Shown: positions 1-5,044 of the stretch, piece after piece
How the letters are laid out: each line of letters begins with the position of its first letter
Numbering within the stretch: the stretch's first letter is position 1
NCBI RefSeq assembly: GCF_000160855.1
Contig: NZ_GG700753.1
Span: forward strand, 280,156 to 285,199
Source of the DNA: Lactobacillus helveticus DSM 20075 = CGMCC 1.1877
GTDB lineage: Bacteria; Bacillota; Bacilli; Lactobacillales; Lactobacillaceae
Direction of reading: 5' to 3'
Length of the DNA: 5,044 bases
Translations under genes and position numbers: made by a program
Notes under the pieces: model-generated
What the model was told of the DNA's origin: nothing
Databases searched by the model: none
What the model saw: only the letters and a program-made list of their open reading frames with translations

Positions 1-29
1 GACAATATTTGTGCTTTTTCTTTTTAGTT
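1..29. other. Short region downstream of asd, no clear feature
   Basis: These 29 bases follow the asd TAA stop. They contain a pyrimidine-rich stretch on the plus strand and a four-base inverted match (ACAA-TAT-TTGT), too short for a credible terminator stem. On the transcribed strand there is no U-run after it inside the window. Whether the operon ends here cannot be seen. Confidence 0.4.
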
Positions 30-1088
30 TTAGATCAAATTCATTTTTACTAAGTATTCAGCATTTTCAACAGTGTTCCAAGCTGCACCCTTTAAGAGGT
101 TATCAGCTACGATCCACATATTGAAGGCACCTGGATTTTCATAGTCAGGACGAATGCGACCAACAAAAGTTTCGCGCTTGCCAGCTGCATTGATTGGTTG
201 AGGATAAATTTGGTGCTTAATGTCGTCTTCAAGAACTACGCCTGGAAAGTTAGCAACTGCATCCATAATATCTTGAGTCGTTGCACTTTCATCTTCAACA
301 GTGAAGTAAACACTTTCGCCGTGTGCAATTGGAACAGGAACTCTAACACAAGTTGCGGTTACTTTAATATCTTTAGCATTCATGTCGTTTAACATGATCT
401 TCTTAGTTTCATGAATCATTTTCCATTCTTCATGAGAATAGCCAGAATCTTCTAAAACATCAATTTGTGGTAAGAGGTTAAATGCTAATGGATAATGCTT
501 CTTATCCCCTTTAGTTGGCAAAATTTGTGCATCTGCTTGCATATCTTTACCATCTAAATAATCTTGGGCTTCTTTTTTTAACTCATCAATTGCAACTTGA
601 CCCGCACCTGAAGCGGCTTGATAAGTTGAAACGATAATTTGCTTTAAACCAAACTTTCTTCTAATTGGTTCTAAGGCCATTACCATTTGAATGGTTGAAC
701 AATTTGGATTGGCAATAATACCGTGATGGTCCTTCAAAGCATCTGAATTTACTTCTGGAACAACCAATGGAACGTCTGGCTCCATTCTGAAGGCACTAGT
801 ATTATCTACACAAACTGCGCCACGTTTAACAGCCTCTGGTAAAAATTTCTTTGATACGGCACCACCAGCTGATGAAAGAACTAGATCAACGCCATCAAAA
901 GATTCCGGTGTAGTTTCTTCAACTACCAAGTCTTGATTTCTAAATTTTAATACCATGCCAGCTGAACGTGATGAGGCTAACAACTTCACGCTTTTTACTG
1001 GAATAGTTGACTTAGCCAATTGATCAATCATTCTTCTACCAACGGCACCTGTAGCACCTAAAATTGCAACATTATATTCTCTTACCAT
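30..1088 (-). CDS. asd: Aspartate-semialdehyde dehydrogenase
   Basis: Cytoplasmic NADPH-dependent enzyme that converts aspartyl-4-phosphate to L-aspartate 4-semialdehyde, the branch-point precursor of lysine/diaminopimelate, threonine and methionine. The 352-residue product has the usual length of the Gram-positive Asd family. Seen in the sequence: an N-terminal Rossmann nucleotide loop GATGAVG at residues 11-17; NTSAFRM at 96-102; PNCST at 128-132 with the catalytic cysteine Cys130; YQAASGAG at 156-163 with the substrate-binding Gln157; and [13 protein letters not shown] at 247-259 with Arg249 and the catalytic His256. The ATG is the only plausible start, because an in-frame TGA lies a few bases upstream and the Rossmann loop follows at once. 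The gene begins 11 bases after the aminotransferase stop and is the last operon gene in view. It supplies the substrate of DapA, so its place in the cluster fits lysine supply. All key residues are present; the assignment is secure. Confidence 0.97.
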   Translation of the reverse strand: MVREYNVAILGATGAVGRRMIDQLAKSTIPVKSVKLLASSRSAGMVLKFRNQDLVVEETTPESFDGVDLVLSSAGGAVSKKFLPEAVKRGAVCVDNTSAFRMEPDVPLVVPEVNSDALKDHHGIIANPNCSTIQMVMALEPIRRKFGLKQIIVSTYQAASGAGQVAIDELKKEAQDYLDGKDMQADAQILPTKGDKKHYPLAFNLLPQIDVLEDSGYSHEEWKMIHETKKIMLNDMNAKDIKVTATCVRVPVPIAHGESVYFTVEDESATTQDIMDAVANFPGVVLEDDIKHQIYPQPINAAGKRETFVGRIRPDYENPGAFNMWIVADNLLKGAAWNTVENAEYLVKMNLI

Positions 1089-1102
1089 TCTTATTCAACC
1101 TA
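1089..1102 (-). promoter_or_regulatory. Weak ribosome binding site of asd, overlapping the patA stop
   Basis: The mRNA reads TAGGTTGAATAAGA directly before the asd ATG. Only AGG resembles a Shine-Dalgarno core, it sits 10 bases from the start codon, and its first two bases are part of the patA TAG stop. This is clearly poorer than the sites of patA and dapB, which suggests that asd translation depends on ribosomes finishing patA. The coupling is an inference from the layout. Confidence 0.5.
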
Positions 1103-2266
1103 TTGTAAAAAATCATTCATTCTCTTCATTGCTTCACGTAAATTATCATCGCTAGATGCATATGACAATCTTACATATCCTTCGCCGCCTGGACCAAAGG
1201 CGCTACCGGGAGTCACGCCAACTTTAGCCTTAAAGGCTAAGTCCAATGCAAACTGCATATCATCTTCACCATATTGAGCGGGGATTTTTGCAAAAATATA
1301 GAAAGCTCCCTCAGGCTTGACTGCCTGCATCCCCATTTCACTTAATTTCTCTAAAACAAAATCTCTTCGTTTTTGGTAAACTTTACGATATTCTGCTGCA
1401 TCATTTAATCCATTTTCTAACGCTTCGATAGCCGCAGCTTGCGATGAATCAGTTGTCGTCGTCACCATTAAGCCATGCACCTTACCAATTTGTTCCATAA
1501 TTTTAGCAGGACCTGCAATATAGCCCAGACGATAACCAGTCATTGCATGAGACTTTGATAAACCTGAAATATAAATTGCTCGATCAGGAATCAAACTAGC
1601 AATAGAATGATGTTCAACACCATAAATCAAAGTACTATAGATTTCATCAGTGATAACGTACAAATGATTTTCTGCAATTACTTTGGCTAAGGCCTTAATT
1701 TCATCCTCTGTATATTCCACGCCTGTTGGGTTAGTGGGATAATTCAAAATTACTGCTTTAATTGTAGGATTTTCTTTAATAGTTTCAGTCAATTTCTGCG
1801 GTGTTAATTTGAAATTATCTTCAGTAGTATTAATCAACACATAACTGGCATCGGCTAAGGTAGCAGCCGGCCAATATAATGAGAAAACTGGCGTTGGAAT
1901 AGCTACTTTATCACCAGGATTAGTAATAGCAAAAAGTGCAGCATTAATCGCTTCAGTGGCACCAACGGTTACTACAACTTCTGTTTCTGGGTCATATTTA
2001 ACACCGATAGTCTTATTGAGATAGTTGCTAATGGCTTTTCTTAACTCCAGCTTACCTTTTTGAGGAGCATAGTGAGAATCATTATTTTGAATACTTTTAA
2101 TTGCAGCTTCTTTAACGTGCTCAGGCGTATTCATATCAGGTTCACCTAAAGTTAGTTTGATGATTCCTGGAATGGTTGAGACTTTATTATCAAAAATTCT
2201 AATTCCAGAAGCTCTGACATTTTGTACTTTTTGGCTAAAACCCAAATCATTAGCTAATTCTAGCAT
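1100..2266 (-). CDS. patA: Class I/II PLP aminotransferase, probable N-acetyl-LL-2,6-diaminopimelate aminotransferase
   Basis: Fold-type I pyridoxal-phosphate aminotransferase, 388 residues, full length for the family. Visible motifs: LTLGEPDMNTPEH near residues 38-50 (substrate-side loop), VGATEAI at 101-107 (phosphate-binding region), NYPTNPTG at 175-182 with the PLP-contacting Asn179, TDEIY at 206-210 with Asp207 pairing to the pyridine nitrogen, SGLSKSHAMTGYRLG at 234-248 with the Schiff-base lysine Lys238 and Arg246, and YVRLSYA at 364-370 with the carboxylate-binding Arg366. No signal peptide or membrane segment, so cytoplasmic. The family motifs show an aminotransferase but not its substrate. 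The assignment to N-acetyl-2-amino-6-oxopimelate (glutamate as donor) rests on its place between dapB and asd and on the deacetylase gene in the same operon. A broader role on aspartate or aromatic amino acids cannot be excluded. The ATG start follows a strong Shine-Dalgarno site, 20 bases after the dapB stop. Confidence 0.88.
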   Translation of the reverse strand: MLELANDLGFSQKVQNVRASGIRIFDNKVSTIPGIIKLTLGEPDMNTPEHVKEAAIKSIQNNDSHYAPQKGKLELRKAISNYLNKTIGVKYDPETEVVVTVGATEAINAALFAITNPGDKVAIPTPVFSLYWPAATLADASYVLINTTEDNFKLTPQKLTETIKENPTIKAVILNYPTNPTGVEYTEDEIKALAKVIAENHLYVITDEIYSTLIYGVEHHSIASLIPDRAIYISGLSKSHAMTGYRLGYIAGPAKIMEQIGKVHGLMVTTTTDSSQAAAIEALENGLNDAAEYRKVYQKRRDFVLEKLSEMGMQAVKPEGAFYIFAKIPAQYGEDDMQFALDLAFKAKVGVTPGSAFGPGGEGYVRLSYASSDDNLREAMKRMNDFLQ

Positions 2267-2273
2267 AGTTTTT

Positions 2274-2280
2274 CCTCCCT
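2274..2280 (-). promoter_or_regulatory. Strong ribosome binding site of patA
   Basis: The mRNA has AGGGAGG seven bases (AAAAACT) before the patA ATG at 2266. It is close to the ideal anti-16S complement and lies wholly inside the 20-base dapB-patA gap. It fixes the patA start and is the best Shine-Dalgarno match of the four gene starts visible here. Confidence 0.85.
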
Positions 2281-2286
2281 TTATCT

Positions 2287-3066
2287 TTAAAGGATATTTT
2301 CTAATCCAATTACCAATTCATCTAATTGGTCAACTTTTTCTAAGGCTACTTTTACTCCGTTCATAAATGAGCCACGATCAAATGAATCTTGGCGAATGGT
2401 CAAGGCCTCACCTGATCCTCCAAATAATACTTGTTCATGTGCAATATAGCAAGGTAGACGCACTGAATGAATCTTAATTCCTTGATAATCTCCACCGCGA
2501 ACATTCTTCAAAGTTTCTACCTCATCTGGCGCTGTTTGATGTTCAGGGCGATTTTCTGCAATCATCTTAGCAGTAGCCAAGGCAGTGCCTGATGGAGCGT
2601 CTTTCTTATCTGCGTGGTGCATTTCAATAATTTCAACATCTGGGAAGTATTTAGCAGCTTCTTTAGCAAATTTCATCAATAAAACTGCAGACATCCCAAA
2701 ATTAGGAGCAATTAAGCCACCTACTTTTTCTTTTTTGGAAAGCACAATTAATTCTGCTTCTTGTTCATCACTCATCCCGGTAGTTCCTACTACTGGCCTA
2801 ATATGGTGTTGCAAGGCAAATTTTACGTTTTCGTATACTGCCTTAGGAGTGGTAAAGTCGATCCAAAAATCTGCTAAGTTATCAGGAATTTCTGTTAAAT
2901 TCTTAAAAATTTTAGCACTTGCAGGCAAATGATATTGCTCAGGATTATCTTCTGCAATTGGAGAAAGTCCAGCAACTACTTCAAAACCTGGCATATTGTT
3001 AACTAAATTAACAGCCTTTTGTCCCATTGCACCCATAAAACCAGCAACTAATACTTTTTTAGTCAT
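2287..3066 (-). CDS. dapB: 4-hydroxy-tetrahydrodipicolinate reductase
   Basis: Cytoplasmic reductase that uses NAD(P)H to turn the DapA product into 2,3,4,5-tetrahydrodipicolinate. The 259-residue length is normal. Motifs, numbered from the ATG at 3066: nucleotide-binding VAGFMGAMG at 7-15; DFTTPKAV at 70-77; PVVGTTG at 91-97; APNFGMS at 120-126; [15 protein letters not shown] at 148-162, holding the catalytic His150 and Lys154 and the substrate-binding Gly160-Thr161; and [14 protein letters not shown] at 190-203. The longest ORF starts at a TTG at 3072, but that codon is only two bases from the Shine-Dalgarno site, while the ATG at 3066 is eight bases away; the ATG is preferred. The gene overlaps the dapA end by eight bases, implying coupled translation. 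One oddity is Gln at 226 in TIRQDS, where many Gram-positive homologues have His (TIRHDS, from memory). Function is secure. Confidence 0.96.
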   Translation of the reverse strand: MTKKVLVAGFMGAMGQKAVNLVNNMPGFEVVAGLSPIAEDNPEQYHLPASAKIFKNLTEIPDNLADFWIDFTTPKAVYENVKFALQHHIRPVVGTTGMSDEQEAELIVLSKKEKVGGLIAPNFGMSAVLLMKFAKEAAKYFPDVEIIEMHHADKKDAPSGTALATAKMIAENRPEHQTAPDEVETLKNVRGGDYQGIKIHSVRLPCYIAHEQVLFGGSGEALTIRQDSFDRGSFMNGVKVALEKVDQLDELVIGLENIL

Positions 3067-3994
3067 TTTCAAGATCCTTTCCTAAATCTAATGGCAATTT
3101 TTGCAATAAAGCATTATCTTCTAAGCCTAAATGTTGAGCCAGGGTTACTTTTTCTTCATCATTCAAGGCGACTAAGGGCAAGCGACAATCTCCGGTTTCA
3201 AAGCCTTGTGCATTTAAAACTGCCTTTACTGGTGATGGAGATGGATACATGAATAGGGCTTGCATTCTAGGTGTCAACCAACGTTGAATTTTAGCTGCCT
3301 CAGGATATTTTCCTTCATATAAAGCATCGTACGTTCTACGCATTTCTTTGGTATAGATATGAGAAGCTACGGAAACAACCCCATTTGCTCCAAGCAATCT
3401 TGCGGTTAAAGCTTGGGTATCTTCTCCGGTAAAGACCTGGAAACCTGCAGCCTTGTGATCAATGATATATTCCATCTCTTCAAGAGATGCACATTGTTTA
3501 ATTCCTTTAATATTATCTAATTGAGATAGTTGAACAACAGTCTCCTTTTCCATCCTGACCCCAGTTCTGCCTGGAATATTGTAGATTAAAAATGGCATCT
3601 TAACGTTGTCGTTCACTGCAGTAAAGTGCGCAACCATGCTGCGTTGATTTGGCTTATTATATGGCGGTACAACGACTAAGGCGTAATCAATACCGTCAAT
3701 TTCTGCCACTTCATTGGTAAACTTAATAGTTTCAGCAGTATTGTTGCTGCCAGTTCCAGCAATTACAACAGCGCGGCCATTAACGATTTGACCAAACTGC
3801 TTGTAGAGTTCAATTTTTTCATCATGAGTCAAAGTTGGTGTTTCACCAGTTGTGCCACCAATTACAAAACCGTTGCATCCCTGATCAATTAAATAATTCG
3901 TTAATTTCTTTAAACTATCAAAATCAATCTTTTTATTCTCATCAAATGGCGTCACAATTGCCGTCAATAAATCTGCATCAATTAATGTAGCCAT
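3059..3994 (-). CDS. dapA: 4-hydroxy-tetrahydrodipicolinate synthase
   Basis: Class I aldolase of the DapA/NAL family, a cytoplasmic TIM barrel that condenses pyruvate with L-aspartate 4-semialdehyde, the first committed step to diaminopimelate and lysine. Seen: [14 protein letters not shown] at residues 46-59 with the proton-relay Thr48 and Thr49; PPYNKP at 110-115 with Tyr112, which in the family reaches into the neighbouring subunit's site; YNIPGRTG at 138-145 with Tyr138 and Arg143; and the Schiff-base lysine Lys166 in GIKQCAS. The C-terminal [10 protein letters not shown] at 251-260 resembles Lactobacillales enzymes. At 311 residues it is longer than the roughly 292-residue E. coli enzyme because of a C-terminal tail; the pneumococcal enzyme is, from memory, similarly long. 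Positions equivalent to the E. coli lysine site are partly changed (Lys60 for His56, Pro111 for Tyr106), suggesting little feedback inhibition. It starts one base after the deacetylase stop and overlaps dapB. Confidence 0.97.
   Translation of the reverse strand: MATLIDADLLTAIVTPFDENKKIDFDSLKKLTNYLIDQGCNGFVIGGTTGETPTLTHDEKIELYKQFGQIVNGRAVVIAGTGSNNTAETIKFTNEVAEIDGIDYALVVVPPYNKPNQRSMVAHFTAVNDNVKMPFLIYNIPGRTGVRMEKETVVQLSQLDNIKGIKQCASLEEMEYIIDHKAAGFQVFTGEDTQALTARLLGANGVVSVASHIYTKEMRRTYDALYEGKYPEAAKIQRWLTPRMQALFMYPSPSPVKAVLNAQGFETGDCRLPLVALNDEEKVTLAQHLGLEDNALLQKLPLDLGKDLEND
3074..3083 (-). promoter_or_regulatory. Ribosome binding site of dapB inside the dapA 3' end
   Basis: The mRNA reads AGGAAAGGAT, within codons near the end of dapA. 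Its second GGA lies eight bases before the ATG at 3066 but only two bases before the alternative TTG at 3072. This spacing decides the start in favour of the ATG. Because the site is inside dapA, ribosomes ending dapA translation pass over it. Confidence 0.8.
3473..3489. repeat. Perfect 8+1+8 inverted repeat inside dapA
   Basis: The plus strand reads CATCTCTT-C-AAGAGATG, a perfect inverted repeat with a single central base. It lies in dapA just after the catalytic-lysine segment and encodes A-S-L-E-E-M in the coding frame. As RNA it could form a seven-pair stem with a three-base loop. There is no following U-run, so it is not a terminator. A repeat of this size may occur by chance in a 5 kb window, and no function is claimed. 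Confidence 0.6.
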
Positions 3995-3995
3995 A

Positions 3996-5044
3996 TTAAA
4001 TCCCCATTCTATTGATTAAAAATCCCTTAATCGCGTTAACTCCACGAATAATACTTTTTTCGTCTGGATTCAAATTTGCCGAATGCAATTGTGAATCTGG
4101 ATCACCAACACCTAACCAGAACATAGTTCCTGGAAACTTAGCAAGTAAAAAGCCGAAATCTTCTCCCGTCATTTTTGGCTTAGTTTCAACAAAATCGACT
4201 TCAGGATTATTCTTAATATAACTAATGAAGTTTTTAGTTAACTCTGGATTATTTTCTACCGGCCAATAACCGCCTTGATTTAATTCCAGATTTACTTTCA
4301 TGTTGTAGCTACGAGCTATGCCTTCACATAAATCTTGCAAACGCTGATCAATTTGCAAAATCATTTTTTGCGTCAAGCCTCGAATTGTTCCTTCAATCCG
4401 TGTTTGCCCAGCGATCACATTTCTAATAGTTCCAGCTCTGACCTTACCTAAAGTGATCACACCACTTTGAATTGGATCAATACTTCGTGAAATTACCGTT
4501 TGAATCTGCATGATTAAACTCGCAGCAGCCACCACAGTGTCATTAGCATTTTGCGGAAAAGCTGCATGTCCACCCTTACCAATCAAGTCAATGTTGACCT
4601 CAGTGGTTCCAGCAAATAGTGTACCTTCACGACAGCCAATGGCTCCGGCAGGCAATTCAGGATTGTCATGCAAGCCATAGAATTCATCAGGTTTAAACTT
4701 TCCTTCAAAGATTCCATCTTCATATGCTTTTTTACCGCCGCTTTCGCTTTCTTCAGCTGGCTGGAAAAAGAACAACAGATTATCCTTAGGCTGATTTTCA
4801 CTAAAATAGCTAAGCAGCCCTAATGCAATACTCATATGAATATCATGGCCACAAGCATGCATCATTCCGGGATGCGTTGATGAAAAAGGCAAATTAGTTT
4901 TTTCTTCTACCGGCAACGCATCAATATCAGTCCGATAGCCAATTGTTCTTTGCGGATTGCTTCCTTTAATTAGTACTAAAATTGCGGTCGGCAATTCTTC
5001 AGGAACCTTTATAGTTAAAAACTCTAAATTAAATCCCTTAATTA
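3996..5044 (-). CDS. dapL: N-acetyldiaminopimelate deacetylase, M20D family (5' end outside the window)
   Basis: Metal-dependent amidohydrolase (peptidase family M20D) that removes acetate from N-acetyl-LL-diaminopimelate. The reading frame stays open to the window edge: 16 codons precede the TTG at 4994, beginning IKGFNLEFL and joining smoothly to the family sequence, so the TTG is an internal leucine, not the start. 348 residues are visible; since the family runs to about 380-400, a few dozen N-terminal residues are missing. Numbered from that leucine: RTDIDALPV at 21-29; MHACGHD at 45-51 with metal ligands Cys48 and His50; QPAEE at 78-82 with the catalytic/metal glutamates; [11 protein letters not shown] at 107-117 with His109; GKGGHAAFP at 139-147, start of the dimerisation (lid) domain; TGEDFGF at 276-282; and His304 near the C-terminus. 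M20D also includes hippurate and other acyl-amino acid hydrolases; the dap operon context decides the substrate. Some annotations use dapL for an unrelated aminotransferase. Confidence 0.92.
   Translation of the reverse strand, partial: IKGFNLEFLTIKVPEELPTAILVLIKGSNPQRTIGYRTDIDALPVEEKTNLPFSSTHPGMMHACGHDIHMSIALGLLSYFSENQPKDNLLFFFQPAEESESGGKKAYEDGIFEGKFKPDEFYGLHDNPELPAGAIGCREGTLFAGTTEVNIDLIGKGGHAAFPQNANDTVVAAASLIMQIQTVISRSIDPIQSGVITLGKVRAGTIRNVIAGQTRIEGTIRGLTQKMILQIDQRLQDLCEGIARSYNMKVNLELNQGGYWPVENNPELTKNFISYIKNNPEVDFVETKPKMTGEDFGFLLAKFPGTMFWLGVGDPDSQLHSANLNPDEKSIIRGVNAIKGFLINRMGI
4001..4005 (-). promoter_or_regulatory. Ribosome binding site of dapA within the deacetylase 3' end
   Basis: The mRNA has GGGGA six bases (TTTAAT) before the dapA ATG at 3994. 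It is formed by the last codons of the deacetylase gene, whose TAA stop falls inside the spacer. The arrangement is typical of translational coupling between the two genes. Confidence 0.7.

Noticed and set aside
1..26. Possible terminator: ACAA-TAT-TTGT followed by a T-rich stretch on the plus strand.
   Set aside because: The stem is only four base pairs, and the T-run is on the strand opposite to the operon, so it cannot terminate asd transcription. There is too little sequence to judge a convergent gene.
2312..2330. Seven-base inverted repeat ACCAATT/AATTGGT with a five-base loop near the dapB 3' end.
   Set aside because: It is AT-rich, lies inside the dapB coding region, and has no U-run after it on the transcribed strand, so it is not a terminator. 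It is probably chance.
2585..2932. A 115-residue open frame on the plus strand opposite dapB.
   Set aside because: It is antisense to a certain gene with all catalytic motifs, its protein shows no family motif, and no ribosome binding site was recognised. It is a shadow frame.
4583..4801. A 72-residue open frame on the minus strand in another frame of the deacetylase gene.
   Set aside because: It overlaps the lid-domain and metal-site coding sequence of the intact M20D gene and has no recognisable motif.
4992..4994. TTG as the start codon of the deacetylase.
   Set aside because: The frame stays open through 16 more codons to the window edge and reads as family-like sequence (IKGFNLEFL); the gene is cut by the window, not started here.
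1..5044. A novel defence, mobile or regulatory system hidden in the window.
   Set aside because: Nearly every base belongs to five well-known lysine-pathway genes on one strand. No long noncoding stretch, direct-repeat array, transposase, tRNA or riboswitch-like leader was seen.

Overview
The window is a tightly packed, single-strand segment of a diaminopimelate/lysine biosynthesis operon, with all five genes on the minus strand. The DNA is AT-rich, Shine-Dalgarno sites are strong, gaps between genes run from 20 bases down to an overlap, and the DapA and Asd sequences look like those of Lactobacillales. The best guess is a Lactobacillus (acidophilus/helveticus/crispatus-like) chromosome; this is an inference, as no rRNA or species marker is present.

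In transcription order (high to low coordinates) the genes are: an M20D-family N-acetyl-diaminopimelate deacetylase (3996 to the window edge, 5' end cut off); dapA, 4-hydroxy-tetrahydrodipicolinate synthase (3059-3994); dapB, its reductase (2287-3066, start moved from the longest ORF); a class I PLP aminotransferase of the PatA type (1100-2266); and asd, aspartate-semialdehyde dehydrogenase (30-1088). Only 29 bases follow asd, with no convincing terminator in them.

The enzymes form a coherent route. Asd makes aspartate semialdehyde, DapA condenses it with pyruvate, and DapB reduces the product to tetrahydrodipicolinate. After an N-acetyltransferase step not in this window (DapH-type), PatA transaminates and the deacetylase releases LL-diaminopimelate. 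The acetylated rather than succinylated branch is inferred from the M20D deacetylase next to a PatA-type aminotransferase. The missing steps (aspartokinase, DapH, DapF, LysA) are probably encoded beyond position 5044 or elsewhere.

This is an ordinary metabolic region. I found no mobile element, CRISPR array, RNA gene or novel system, and no gap between genes longer than 20 bases. The points worth a second look are modest: a DapA allosteric site that looks lysine-insensitive, the dapA tail that carries the dapB ribosome binding site, the corrected dapB start, and a perfect short palindrome inside dapA.
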